A stretch of 64,000 bases of DNA from Candidatus Rifleibacterium amylolyticum (lineage in GTDB: Bacteria > Muiribacteriota > Ozemobacteria > Ozemobacterales > Ozemobacteraceae): assembly GCA_009917695.1 (NCBI GenBank), contig JAACJG010000001.1, positions 455,219 to 519,218 of the forward strand. The letters run 5' to 3'. Position 1 is the stretch's first letter; the number at the start of each line of letters is the position of its first letter. This document shows, piece by piece, positions 16,473 through 25,889 of this stretch. Position numbers and translations under genes: made by a program. The notes beneath the pieces are model-generated. The model saw only the letters and a list, made by a program, of their open reading frames with translations, did no database searches and was not told where the DNA came from.

Positions 16473-18665
16473 ATGAAGCAGGGTCGCGAATTGCAGTTCA
16501 TCGAGAATCGTCAGGGCAACATAGTACCATTCAACCCGGAAAAAATCCGTTCAGCTATCGAGAGAGCCGGCAGGGCAACCGGTGAATTCGGTATGGTTGA
16601 TTCGATGCGAATGGCCAGCCAGGTCGTAAACATTCTGGCGCATCGCCATCAGTCAGGAACTCCAAATGTTGAAGAAGTTCAGGACGTAGTCGAACATGTA
16701 CTGATTGCCAACAACTATTTCACGACCAATCGCTCTTACATTGTTTATCGTGAGCAGCACAAGCAGATGCGTGAAGGCCGCCGCTCGATGGTTGACAGCA
16801 TCAGCTCTATCAATGAATATCTCGGTCACCAGGACTGGCGCGTAAATGCCAATGCCAATCAGGGCTATTCGCTGGGTGGCCTCATACTCAATGTTGCTGG
16901 CAAGGTAACTGCAAACTACTGGCTGTCACATGTTTACAATCCTGAAATCGGCGATGCTCACCGCGAAGGCGACCTGCATATTCACGATCTCGATATGCTT
17001 TCCGGTTACTGTGCCGGATGGTCTCTGCGAACCCTGCTGCAGGAAGGCTTCAACGGCGTGCCGGGCAAGGTCGAAGCAGGCCCGCCCAAGCACTTTTCGA
17101 GTGCACTCGGTCAGATGGTCAACTTCCTCGGTACTCTCCAGAATGAGTGGGCTGGTGCACAGGCTTTTTCTTCTTTCGATACCTACCTTGCGCCCTACGT
17201 AAGGCTTGATGGTATCGGCTACGACCAGGTATTTCAGGGTATACAGGAATTCGTTTACAATCTCAACGTGCCTTCTCGCTGGGGTACCCAGACTCCATTC
17301 ACCAACCTGACCCTCGACTGGAACTGCCCGGAAGACCTCAAGACCCAGCATCCACTGGTTGGCGGCAAACATGTCGATTTCACCTACGGTGACCTGCAGA
17401 CCGAAATGGATCTGATCAACCGCGCCTTCATCGATGTAATGAGCGTTGGCGACAATCGTGGTCGTGCTTTTACTTTCCCGATTCCTACCTATAACATTAC
17501 CAAAGACTTCGACTGGAACCATCCCAATTGCCAGCCGCTGTTCGAAATGACCGCCAAATACGGTCTGCCGTATTTTCAGAACTTTATCAATTCAGATCTT
17601 GAGCCGAATATGGTGCGCTCGATGTGCTGCCGTCTCCAGCTCGACCTGCGCGAACTGCTCAAGCGCGGCAACGGTCTTTTCGGCTCAGCTGAGCAGACTG
17701 GTTCGATCGGCGTCGTCACCCTCAACCTGGCCCGTCTCGGCTACATGTTCAAGGGCAACTATGAAGCATTGACCACCAGACTCGAGCACCTGATGGATCT
17801 TTCAAAGAAGAGCCTCGAAGTCAAACGCAAGGTAATTCAGGCGCGAATCGACAGCGGTCTGTTCCCTTACACCCGCCGCTATCTTGGCACTCTGCGCAAC
17901 CATTTCTCAACCATCGGTATCAACGGCATGAATGAATGCATTCGCAATTTTTCAGAAAATGCCTATGACATTTCTCATCCCCAGGGTGTCGAACTGGCGC
18001 AGAGAATTCTTGATTTCATGCGCGAAAAGATCGTGGAGTTTCAGGTCGAAACCAGCCATCTCTACAATCTGGAAGCGACTCCGGCCGAAGGTGCAACCCA
18101 TCGTTTTGCCCGCGAAGACCGCAAGCGTTTCCCCGAAATCATTCAGGCCGGTACTCCGCAGGCCGCTTATTACACCAATTCGAGCCAGTTGCCGGTTGAT
18201 TACCAGGGCGATCTGTTCGATGTAATGCGTCATCAGGAAAAGCTTCAGACCAAATACACAGGCGGCACCGTTCTGCATCTGTATGTTGGCGAGCGCATTC
18301 CCGATGCTGAATCCTGCAAACGTCTGGTTCAGAAGACTCTCACTCAGTTCAGACTGCCTTATATCACTATTACCCCGACTTTCAGCATCTGCCCGAAGCA
18401 TGGCTACATAGCCGGGGAACATCAGTATTGCCCGACCTGCGATGCAATCGAAACGAAAAAAGCGGTTGCCATTGCCCAGGCCGAAGGTCAGGAACTGGCA
18501 CCAGAGAACGTTATTCTCACCGACGAAAATCGTCAGGTCTGCGAAGTCTGGACACGCGTAATGGGCTATTTCCGCCCGGTTTCGCAGTTCAACGCCGGCA
18601 AAAAGAGTGAATACAGCGACCGCGTTCTCATGCGCCCAAGTGAACTGGTAAGAGAAGTCGTCTGA
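16473..18665 (+). CDS. nrdD: Anaerobic (class III) ribonucleoside-triphosphate reductase
   Basis: 730 residues from the ATG at 16473 (AGGGAG upstream; the in-frame start at 16434 lacks a site). An N-terminal ATP-cone (IENRQGNIVPFNPEKIRSAI) precedes the ten-stranded barrel; SMCCRLQLDL contains the likely catalytic cysteine, a zinc site is seen at CPKHGY...CPTCD (about 639-656), and the glycyl-radical loop RVMGYF has Gly near 698. The enzyme makes deoxynucleotides from NTPs without oxygen. The activase gene follows 4 bases later. Strong marker of anaerobic growth. Confidence 0.97.
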   Translation: MKQGRELQFIENRQGNIVPFNPEKIRSAIERAGRATGEFGMVDSMRMASQVVNILAHRHQSGTPNVEEVQDVVEHVLIANNYFTTNRSYIVYREQHKQMREGRRSMVDSISSINEYLGHQDWRVNANANQGYSLGGLILNVAGKVTANYWLSHVYNPEIGDAHREGDLHIHDLDMLSGYCAGWSLRTLLQEGFNGVPGKVEAGPPKHFSSALGQMVNFLGTLQNEWAGAQAFSSFDTYLAPYVRLDGIGYDQVFQGIQEFVYNLNVPSRWGTQTPFTNLTLDWNCPEDLKTQHPLVGGKHVDFTYGDLQTEMDLINRAFIDVMSVGDNRGRAFTFPIPTYNITKDFDWNHPNCQPLFEMTAKYGLPYFQNFINSDLEPNMVRSMCCRLQLDLRELLKRGNGLFGSAEQTGSIGVVTLNLARLGYMFKGNYEALTTRLEHLMDLSKKSLEVKRKVIQARIDSGLFPYTRRYLGTLRNHFSTIGINGMNECIRNFSENAYDISHPQGVELAQRILDFMREKIVEFQVETSHLYNLEATPAEGATHRFAREDRKRFPEIIQAGTPQAAYYTNSSQLPVDYQGDLFDVMRHQEKLQTKYTGGTVLHLYVGERIPDAESCKRLVQKTLTQFRLPYITITPTFSICPKHGYIAGEHQYCPTCDAIETKKAVAIAQAEGQELAPENVILTDENRQVCEVWTRVMGYFRPVSQFNAGKKSEYSDRVLMRPSELVREVV

Positions 18666-18669
18666 TTCA

Positions 18670-19416
18670 ATGAAAAAAGGTTCTGATAAAATTCTGGTCG
18701 GGGGCTTGCAGCCCCTGACCATGATAGATTTCCCCGGTCGGCTGGCCAGCGTCGTCTTTACGCAGGGCTGTAACCTGCGTTGTCGGTTCTGTTATAACCG
18801 GACTCTGCTGGGTGAAAAGGCTGCTGATCCGCTCTCCTGGGAATCTGTCATCGATTTCCTGCGAGACCGCCAGGGATTCATCGAAGGCGTTGTTTTCAGC
18901 GGCGGCGAACCCTGCCTGCAACCAGGTTTGCTTGACGCTCTGCGCGAAGTGCGGGAACTTGGTTTCGATGCTGCTCTGCATACCAATGGCTTTTTTCCTG
19001 ATATAGTTGAAGCGGCCCTGGCTGAGCGACTATTGCAGTTCATTGCGGTCGATTTCAAGGCGCCCTTTGAAAAATACCAGTCGATCACCCGTCAGCCGGT
19101 TGATCGCGTGGCATATGGCCGGGTTGCTGATATAATAGTTGCTGCCGGCATCAAACATGAATACCGCACAACCGTTCACCCCGGTCTGCTTTCGGACTCT
19201 GATATAATGCTGATGGCAGACTGGCTTGAAGAGAAGAAAATCAGCAACTATGCCATTCAGAAATTTAAATACGGTGAGGCGCTAGATCAGTCTTTGCCGC
19301 CGGTAAATGCTTCGTTTCTTCAGGCTGCGACGCTTTTTAAACTGCGCGCGCGCTTTACCGGGTTTACTTTGCGCTCGGACGACGTCAGTGTCGACAGTCT
19401 CAAACAAGCCGCCTGA
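18670..19416 (+). CDS. nrdG: Anaerobic ribonucleotide reductase activating protein (radical SAM)
   Basis: 248 residues. The 4Fe-4S binding motif is C34-N-L-R-C38-R-F-C41, followed by VFSGGEPCLQPGL (SAM-binding GGE motif) and HTNGFFPD. The protein generates the glycyl radical on NrdD using SAM. Its length and the N-terminal GGLQPLTMIDFPG signature match the NrdG2-type activases. It begins 4 bases after nrdD and ends 13 bases from a convergent glycosyltransferase gene without an obvious terminator. Confidence 0.94.
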   Translation: MKKGSDKILVGGLQPLTMIDFPGRLASVVFTQGCNLRCRFCYNRTLLGEKAADPLSWESVIDFLRDRQGFIEGVVFSGGEPCLQPGLLDALREVRELGFDAALHTNGFFPDIVEAALAERLLQFIAVDFKAPFEKYQSITRQPVDRVAYGRVADIIVAAGIKHEYRTTVHPGLLSDSDIMLMADWLEEKKISNYAIQKFKYGEALDQSLPPVNASFLQAATLFKLRARFTGFTLRSDDVSVDSLKQAA

Positions 19417-19429
19417 AAGCCTTTTAAAA

Positions 19430-20497
19430 TCAACCGCGGAGAATAGACTTGTAGACCTGAATGTGCAGGTAAAGCTCTTTTTCGACGGTATGGCTTTGCG
19501 CAACGATTCTGGCGGCTCTCTGCCCGACTTCGGCTGCATGTTCCGGATTGTCGAGCATATAACGCAGTTTGGCGATAAAGTCGTCACCATCGTGAATTCG
19601 ACCAAAGCTGGATGGGCCGGGAGAGGTGAAATAAAGCCAGCCATTGCCCATCTGTGGAAAGGTCTCCTCATTTTTGATGAAGGCGTGGTTGCCGTAAACG
19701 TCGGCGGCCAGCACCGGTCGACCAGTCTGCATGGCGCTCAGCAAAAATGAATTGTAACCCTCAGCATGTGAAACATTGATGAATATCTCGGCCTGGCGGT
19801 GCAAAAATGGCAGCAGACCTTCTTCGGGGCGGTCTATCATTCTTATCCATGATCTGCCCGCTGTCTCAGTCTCCACCTGTCTCTGGTAGTCACTGTCAAA
19901 AGGTGTGTTGAAGATTACCAGTCGCACTTCAGGGTAATCAGCAACGATCTTGTCTATCTGATGTATGGCAAAGATAACGTTCTTTGCCGGCAGCAGCCCG
20001 CCTTCGAGCATGATCAGCCGCTCGCCCGGAATAAATCCGAAATGTTCGCGCGGAAAATCGAACTCAGCATTGAATGGGGCGACCCCGGGTGGGATAACTT
20101 CGATTTCGGTATTGATCATCAGCCGAGACTTGATGAACTTGCCCATCTGCGGGTAGGGCACGATTACTTTGCGGGCGACTTCGAGCACTTCCTGAAGCTG
20201 AGGCTTGAGGACGCTGTTATACATGTCGATATAGGCGTCGAGACCGGTGCAGGTAACTATCAGCGGCAGACGTGATTTTTCTGCAAGCTTCTGGCATGGC
20301 AGACCGGCTTTTGCTGCATGAAAAGCATGAATCAGTGATGGCGTGCCCTTGACCGCATCGAAGGGATAAGGATCGTCGGTGGTGAACTCACGAGTGTGAC
20401 AGGGTAGAGTAGTCAGAGAGCCGACGAGCCGCTTTGATATTTCTCGCTCTTCAATGTTACTCGCATCTCCAGAAGGAACGCCGAAATAAATATTCAA
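19430..20497 (-). CDS. Glycosyltransferase, GT4-type
   Basis: 355 residues from a TTG start; no better start is visible. GT-B fold signs: an N-terminal Rossmann half with SLIHAFHAAKAGLPCQ, the linker EVIPPGVAPFNAEFD (typical xPxGVD region, about 135-150), LIMLEGGLLPAKNVIFAI (cf. GRLxxxKN) and the donor-binding segment IFINVSHAEGYNSFLLSAMQTGRPVLA (about 235-262), where the usual EGFG...EAMA reads EGYNSFLLSAMQ. It probably transfers a sugar to an envelope polymer or lipid; acceptor unknown. Monocistronic, convergent with nrdG. Confidence 0.8.
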   Translation of the reverse strand: MNIYFGVPSGDASNIEEREISKRLVGSLTTLPCHTREFTTDDPYPFDAVKGTPSLIHAFHAAKAGLPCQKLAEKSRLPLIVTCTGLDAYIDMYNSVLKPQLQEVLEVARKVIVPYPQMGKFIKSRLMINTEIEVIPPGVAPFNAEFDFPREHFGFIPGERLIMLEGGLLPAKNVIFAIHQIDKIVADYPEVRLVIFNTPFDSDYQRQVETETAGRSWIRMIDRPEEGLLPFLHRQAEIFINVSHAEGYNSFLLSAMQTGRPVLAADVYGNHAFIKNEETFPQMGNGWLYFTSPGPSSFGRIHDGDDFIAKLRYMLDNPEHAAEVGQRAARIVAQSHTVEKELYLHIQVYKSILRG

Positions 20498-20522
20498 TCT
20501 AGATCTCGCTTTCGCTGGTTTC

Positions 20523-20551
20523 TTGACTTTACCAATACAGATCTATATAAA
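20523..20551 (+). promoter_or_regulatory. Sigma-70 promoter for pfkA
   Basis: TTGACT (20523-20528) and TATAAA (20546-20551) with 17-bp spacing, about 60 bp before the ATG at 20612 (GAAAGG ribosome-binding site). Confidence 0.65.
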
Positions 20552-20611
20552 CTACAGATTACTATACCAAAGTCAACCTGCTTTGAAAACATCAAATTTG
20601 AAAGGCTCGAT

Positions 20612-21946
20612 ATGGAACTGAAGCATGCAGACCTGTTGATTCAGACTCTCGGCAAACCAACGATAGATTCGCCACTGAAGCTGTCAAAAATTGACGGCGA
20701 CTTTTTGACCAACTATGTCGAAGATCATGAGCGTATTCTGTTCAATAACAGCCTGTGTGCGGTAAAAGCCGAAATCGCGGGCGGGCAGGAGCCTTTATCA
20801 TTCGAAAAAGCTGGCCCGCGTGACAAGATCTTCTTCGACCCATCACGCACGCGTGCCGGTATCGTTACCTGTGGCGGTTTGTGTCCGGGCATCAACGACG
20901 TAATCCGCGGCCTTGTCATGCAGATGCACTTCTGGTATGGCGTAAAGAATATTTATGGCTTTCGTTACGGTTATCTTGGCATGGTCAAAGAATCTGGCCT
21001 GCAGCCGATGGTGCTCGATCCTGACGTCGTTTCAGAAATTCACGAAAAAGGCGGCACTATTCTCGGTTCGTCGCGCGGCCCGCAGGACGTTGGTCTGATG
21101 GTAGACCGACTTATGGATTACAATATCAATATCCTCTTCTGCATCGGCGGTGACGGCACTTTACGCGGTGCCCAGGAAATATATGAAGAAATCACCAGAC
21201 GCGGCCTCGCCATCTCGGTGATCGGTATTCCCAAGACTATCGACAACGATATCGGCTTCATCGAGAAGACGTTCGGTTTCGAAACCGCCTTTACCCACGC
21301 TGTTGACTCGATCAGAACAGCGCATGTTGAAGCTCGCGGTTACCAGAACGGAGTTGGTCTGGTCAAGCTCATGGGCCGCCAGTCCGGCTATATCACAGCC
21401 AACGCTTCGATCGCCTCACAGGACGTTAACTTCTGTCTGATTCCTGAGATTCCTATCGATCTTGACGGTGAGAATGGATTTTACAAGCACCTTCTCGATC
21501 GTATTCAGCGGAAAAACCATGCGGTTATTGTCGTCGCCGAGGGGCTTGGCGACCGTTTCTGCGCTATGGATGAAAAAGATGTTTCCGGAAACCGAAAGTC
21601 GGGTGACATCGGAGTATTTCTGCGAGAAGGCATTGCCAGATATTTCAAGGAACGCAAAGTTCCGGTTTCATTGAAATATATCGATCCCAGCTACATAATT
21701 CGCAGCTCGTGTGCGATTCCATCTGACAGCATTTTCTGCAACCAGCTGGCGCAGAATGCGGTACATGCCGGAATGGCCGGTAAAACAGGTGTGCTGGTGG
21801 GCCTCTGGAACTACTCTTTTACGCATGTGCCAATCGATATTGCCATTCGCAACCGCAAATTCATCGACCCCGAGAGCATGTTCTGGCTCAACGTTCTCGA
21901 GAGCACCGGACAGCCGCGCTGGATGCAGAACACCCCGCGCGTCTAA
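20612..21946 (+). CDS. pfkA: 6-phosphofructokinase (long, plant/spirochaete-like clade; probably ATP-dependent)
   Basis: 444 residues, longer than the roughly 320 of the E. coli-type enzyme. Motifs: VTCGGLCPGINDVIRGL (phosphate-binding loop, about 90-106), GGTILGSSRGPQD, FCIGGDGTLRGAQ (about 178-190), GIPKTIDNDI (catalytic Asp), GRQSGYITANAS. The GGDG sequence predicts ATP rather than pyrophosphate use, where GGDD is usual; the PKTIDND loop is shared by plant, trypanosome and spirochaete long PFKs and also PPi enzymes, so the donor should be tested. It phosphorylates fructose 6-phosphate in glycolysis. Alone behind its promoter. Confidence 0.92.
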   Translation: MELKHADLLIQTLGKPTIDSPLKLSKIDGDFLTNYVEDHERILFNNSLCAVKAEIAGGQEPLSFEKAGPRDKIFFDPSRTRAGIVTCGGLCPGINDVIRGLVMQMHFWYGVKNIYGFRYGYLGMVKESGLQPMVLDPDVVSEIHEKGGTILGSSRGPQDVGLMVDRLMDYNINILFCIGGDGTLRGAQEIYEEITRRGLAISVIGIPKTIDNDIGFIEKTFGFETAFTHAVDSIRTAHVEARGYQNGVGLVKLMGRQSGYITANASIASQDVNFCLIPEIPIDLDGENGFYKHLLDRIQRKNHAVIVVAEGLGDRFCAMDEKDVSGNRKSGDIGVFLREGIARYFKERKVPVSLKYIDPSYIIRSSCAIPSDSIFCNQLAQNAVHAGMAGKTGVLVGLWNYSFTHVPIDIAIRNRKFIDPESMFWLNVLESTGQPRWMQNTPRV

Positions 21947-22190
21947 CTCTCTGTCACAAGGTAATTGTATGATTGATTGGCGAGGGATTCGCACTTGTAA
22001 AAAAATCATACAAGGGCGCAGGCGGGTTTCTCAGGCGTGGAAACTTCGAGCCAGGCAATTTTGACGCAGAGCCATAGCTATTAAACAATACTCTCGTCTG
22101 GTGAGAGTTGTAGCGAATGAGATTCCACCGAGAGCCCGAATAAACAGAATAAGCATAAATTGAATTCGTGAACTCCTATGCAGCAGAGGG

Positions 22191-22988
22191 TCAGGCTGCT
22201 GTCGAGCTGTTTTCAGTCAGCAGTCTGATGCATTCTGCATGCAGAATGCTGTTGGTTGCCAGCAGTTCATAGCTGTCAAGCTGCATCTGGCTGCCATCAT
22301 ACCTTGTCACTCTGCCGCCCGCCTCGCTGACGAGCAGGCTGCCGGCCGCGATATCCCAGGGTTTGAGGTTGGTTTCCCAGTAGATTGAAAATATGCCACG
22401 GGCTATATAGCAGAGGTCGAGGGCGGCTGAACCGAGTCGACGCACGCATTGCACATGCTGCAGCATGGTGCGCAGGTGTCTGAGCAGTTCGTCGAGACAT
22501 TCGCGACGATTGTAAGGGTAGCCGGTTACCGCCAGCGCTTCGTTGAGGTTTTCTACCTTGCTGACGCAGATGCGATTGCCGTTCAGCCAGGCGCCGCCAC
22601 CCTGCCAGGCTCGATATATTTCGCCGCTCATCGGGTTGACGATGGCGCCGGCAACCGGGTTGCCATCGTGGCAGAGCGCAATTGAAACACTGAAGTGCGG
22701 CAGGCGGTTGGCAAAATTGGTCGTGCCATCGAGTGGGTCGACCACCCAGACCTGGCCCTGGCGCCAGTCTTCGCCACCGTCTTCCTCGCCATGAAAACGG
22801 ATTGTGGGAAATTGATCGAGAAGAAGCCTTTTGATCAGACGTTCAGATGCGATATCAACCTCGGTAACCAGGTCAACAGTGCCTTTGAAGGTGATCTGAT
22901 GTGCGTCGTCAAAATGTTTTCTGATAAGATCGGCGGCAGCTACAGCGGCTTCTGCCGCTCCATTACTGAGATTTTCGAGATCATGCAT
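22191..22988 (-). CDS. Inositol-monophosphatase-family sugar phosphatase
   Basis: 265 residues, close to SuhB length. Metal-binding motifs are intact: FHGEEDGG (about 68-75), VWVVDPLDGTTNFANRLPHF (about 80-99) and the C-terminal KPWDIAAGSLLVSEAGG (about 197-213). The family dephosphorylates inositol phosphates and related substrates with magnesium; specificity cannot be read from sequence. The 244-bp gap before the convergent pfkA shows only a small hairpin near 22090 (ACTCTC/GAGAGT). Divergent from the gene at 23107. Confidence 0.88.
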   Translation of the reverse strand: MHDLENLSNGAAEAAVAAADLIRKHFDDAHQITFKGTVDLVTEVDIASERLIKRLLLDQFPTIRFHGEEDGGEDWRQGQVWVVDPLDGTTNFANRLPHFSVSIALCHDGNPVAGAIVNPMSGEIYRAWQGGGAWLNGNRICVSKVENLNEALAVTGYPYNRRECLDELLRHLRTMLQHVQCVRRLGSAALDLCYIARGIFSIYWETNLKPWDIAAGSLLVSEAGGRVTRYDGSQMQLDSYELLATNSILHAECIRLLTENSSTAA

Positions 22989-23106
22989 GGGGTGATTGCC
23001 CTTCGTTGTTTGATTGCAGCGATTATATCACCGCCCCCGTGCCGATGTCATTACACTGATGTTGAGTCTTTCGGTTCCCGGCAAAAAGTGGTATATTAGC
23101 CAGGCC

Positions 23107-24018
23107 ATGAAAACTGACAGAGCTGACAAAATCATTCGCATAATCGGTGTTTTCTGCCTTCTTGCCGCATTCTGGCTGACAGAAACGGTTTGTTTCGCCC
23201 AGGCCGGTCGGGCCAAAACCACTGAAGAACTGATTGCTGAAGTTGAGGCAGAGTCTAAAAAAGCTGCTTCGGTATCGGATTCCCTTAATGAAGGGGTGAA
23301 GGTGAAGAGCGCCGCTGAGATACTGGCAGAGATCGAGGCTCTCTCAACACCTGCCAGCGCGAAAACAGATCCAGACGAAACAGAAGAAGATCAGGAAAAT
23401 GTTGTCGATGAAGTCGCCAGCGCTGTCGAAGAACTGCCAGTCGAGACTGGCCCTTTGCCTGACGAAGTAATAGGCGAATACACAGTTGATGAAGACGAAG
23501 AAGATGATGATGTCGCAATCGAACTGGAGAGCGAGGATACTGCAGATATTGCTTCGGCAGCTCTGCCAGCCCCGGAAGAAACTGCATCTGAAACCTTATA
23601 CGAAAAAGCAGAAGCTCTCGAACCTCAGCTCATGCTTGCCGGAACTCCCGTTGAAGAAGGCGATGACGCTCAGCAGAGCGAAAAAATCAGCGGCAGAATC
23701 ATTCCCGAAAAAAAGCCGATCACCCGCCGGCGCTACATCAACCGCTGGGTTCTGAAAACAAAAGACGGCCGTCGAATACCGCTCAAGTCCAATATTAAGC
23801 TCCTGCAGGAAGTCCGCCGCGACGATATTCTCGACAGCGAAGTGTCTCTGACCGGGCGCTACATTCGTTCCGGCCTGAACGAAAAACTGCGATATTTTGT
23901 GGTTGAAGCGGTTGTCGTGCTTGAAGATGAGTCTGACGCTGCGAAAAGCAACGATAAAGACAAGAAGAAGGCAGCAGCTGCAAAAGATAAAAACGTGGCG
24001 GCAAAGATTAAGAAATAG
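23107..24018 (+). CDS. Secreted acidic/basic low-complexity protein, unknown
   Basis: 303 residues from the ATG at 23107. A signal peptide (IIRIIGVFCLLAAFWLTETVCFAQA) is followed by a strongly acidic stretch (Glu/Asp-rich, about residues 55-195, with runs such as DEDEEDDD) and then a basic domain from about 200 (TRRRYINRWVLKTKDGRRIP) that looks beta-rich, ending in a Lys/Ala-rich tail. No family recognised. A TATATT lies 10 bases before the start, so the message may have almost no leader. Next gene is uvrC, 56 bases away, probably unrelated in function. Confidence 0.75.
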   Translation: MKTDRADKIIRIIGVFCLLAAFWLTETVCFAQAGRAKTTEELIAEVEAESKKAASVSDSLNEGVKVKSAAEILAEIEALSTPASAKTDPDETEEDQENVVDEVASAVEELPVETGPLPDEVIGEYTVDEDEEDDDVAIELESEDTADIASAALPAPEETASETLYEKAEALEPQLMLAGTPVEEGDDAQQSEKISGRIIPEKKPITRRRYINRWVLKTKDGRRIPLKSNIKLLQEVRRDDILDSEVSLTGRYIRSGLNEKLRYFVVEAVVVLEDESDAAKSNDKDKKKAAAAKDKNVAAKIKK

Positions 24019-24074
24019 CCGGTGCTGTCTCGATCGCAGGAAAATTCGGAAGTCCTGGCAGCAGATAACAGCGA

Positions 24075-25889
24075 ATGCAGAACGAAAAGCTCGAAAAAAT
24101 ACTGGCATTGATGCCTCCCAATCCCGGCGTCTATCTTATGAAGAACCGGGTTGGCGAGATCATTTATATCGGCAAGTCGCGCTCGCTCAAAAAACGCGTT
24201 CGCTCATATTTCAATCGTCAGCACGACAGCCTTAAGACTTCGGTGCTTGTTTCGGCAATAGAAGATATCGAGTTTATCGTGACCGGCAACGAGGTCGAAG
24301 CGCTCATTCTTGAGAACAATCTGATAAAGAAGCACAAACCCCGTTATAACGTTCTTCTCAAAGACAGCAAAACCCACCCATATATCAGAGTGACCCTTAA
24401 CGAAAGGTTTCCGCGCCTCGAAAAAGTGCGCAAGGTTTCTTTTCGCGATGGCAACCTCTATTTTGGGCCGTTCCCCAACGAGTATGATCTCGCCCGTATT
24501 GTTGATCTGCTGTCGCGCAACTTCCGGCTTTGCACGGTTAAACGCAAGATAATGCCAAAACAGGGTGTGCGCCCCTGTCTGAAGTATCATCTCGGCATCT
24601 GTCAGGGAGTCTGTCAGGGAGAAGTAAAGCCCGAAGAATATGCGGTCTCAGTAAACAAAGCAATAGACGTTCTTTCTGGTCGTGTCGATCCTGATTTTAC
24701 CGGGCTTGAGCGTCAGCTCAAGGAACTGGTCAACCAGTATCGCTACGAAGAAGCTGCGGAAGTGCGCGATACGCTGACTGCTCTGGTGCGTTTTTTTGCG
24801 AGCCAGAAGGTCGAGTTCGTCAAGCCGGTTAACCTTGATTTCTGGGGATTCAGCGAAGCCAATGATCGCGTCGTGTTTTCAGTGTTCTTTGTCAGAGGCG
24901 GCAAGATGCTGGGCAACCGTATAATCGATGCCGATCTTTCGCCGGGATTCGCCATTGGCGAGCTCCTTTCTGAGGTTATGACGCGCTTTTATGATGCCAA
25001 TCTCATTCCTTCGTCTATCTACTGCCGGCAGGAACCCGATGCCTGCGATTCGCTGCTCGAAGTCTTGAGCGGCCAGGTCGGACGCCGTGTTTCGTTTCAT
25101 TGTCCCCGTCGTGGCCAATTTTTAAAACTGCTCGAAATGGCTGATGCCAACGCTCTTGAAGTCATGCGTAATATCAAATCACAGGGCAATGAACGCGTCG
25201 ATGAAGCGGTGATCGATCTACAGAAACAGCTTAATCTAAGGCAGCCGCCGCTACGCATAGAATGCGTCGATATTTCGCACATTCAGGGAACCGACCCGGT
25301 GGCTTCTCTGGTGGTATTCAAAAACGCGCGTCCGCATAAGGGCGAATATCGTCTATATCACATTAAAAGTGCAAAAGGTGGAGATGATCCGGCTTCTATC
25401 GGCGAAGTCACCCGTCGCCGTTTTACCCGTCTGCTGCGCGAACAGTCTGGCCTGCCCGATCTTTACATAGTCGATGGTGGCATTACTCAGGTTCGATCAG
25501 CGTTGCGCGAACTTGAGCAACTCGCAGTCGATATCGAAATTTTTGGGCTGGCCAAGCGCGAAGAGATTCTGGTAAAGCCCGACGGCAGTGAGTTTAAACT
25601 GCCATTCACCAGTGCCGGCATGAAAATGATTGTTAAACTGCGTAATGAAGCACACCGCTTTGCTAACACTTTTCAGAAAAAAGCTCACGGTAAGCGGGTG
25701 CTAAAATCGGCTTTGCTCAATCTTCCAGGTGTTGGCCCGGCGACAATTCGCAAGGCCCTTTGGGAGTTTGGTTCGACAGCCAATCTGGCGCGCACCAGTG
25801 CAGAAGAGCTGCGACAACGCTGTCAGATTCCGCTCAAGACCGCAGAACTGATTATCAACTCGCTGAAGGAAAACAGTGATGAAGAATAG
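24075..25889 (+). CDS. uvrC: UvrABC excinuclease subunit C
   Basis: 604 residues, normal UvrC length. An N-terminal GIY-YIG nuclease (PGVYLMKNRVGEIIYIGKS, about 16-34), a UVR motif (about 200-235), the RNase H-like nuclease with IECVDISHIQGTDPVASLVV (about 395-414; catalytic Asp) and VDGGITQ, and C-terminal helix-hairpin-helix DNA-binding motifs (LLNLPGVGPATIRKAL). It makes both incisions at damaged DNA in nucleotide excision repair together with UvrAB. Its stop overlaps the region of the next start. Confidence 0.96.
   Translation: MQNEKLEKILALMPPNPGVYLMKNRVGEIIYIGKSRSLKKRVRSYFNRQHDSLKTSVLVSAIEDIEFIVTGNEVEALILENNLIKKHKPRYNVLLKDSKTHPYIRVTLNERFPRLEKVRKVSFRDGNLYFGPFPNEYDLARIVDLLSRNFRLCTVKRKIMPKQGVRPCLKYHLGICQGVCQGEVKPEEYAVSVNKAIDVLSGRVDPDFTGLERQLKELVNQYRYEEAAEVRDTLTALVRFFASQKVEFVKPVNLDFWGFSEANDRVVFSVFFVRGGKMLGNRIIDADLSPGFAIGELLSEVMTRFYDANLIPSSIYCRQEPDACDSLLEVLSGQVGRRVSFHCPRRGQFLKLLEMADANALEVMRNIKSQGNERVDEAVIDLQKQLNLRQPPLRIECVDISHIQGTDPVASLVVFKNARPHKGEYRLYHIKSAKGGDDPASIGEVTRRRFTRLLREQSGLPDLYIVDGGITQVRSALRELEQLAVDIEIFGLAKREEILVKPDGSEFKLPFTSAGMKMIVKLRNEAHRFANTFQKKAHGKRVLKSALLNLPGVGPATIRKALWEFGSTANLARTSAEELRQRCQIPLKTAELIINSLKENSDEE

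Noticed and set aside
21947-22190. Possible small RNA or tRNA in the 244-bp gap after pfkA
   Set aside because: Only a 6-bp hairpin (ACTCTC/GAGAGT) was seen; no cloverleaf, T-loop motif or promoter supports an RNA gene.
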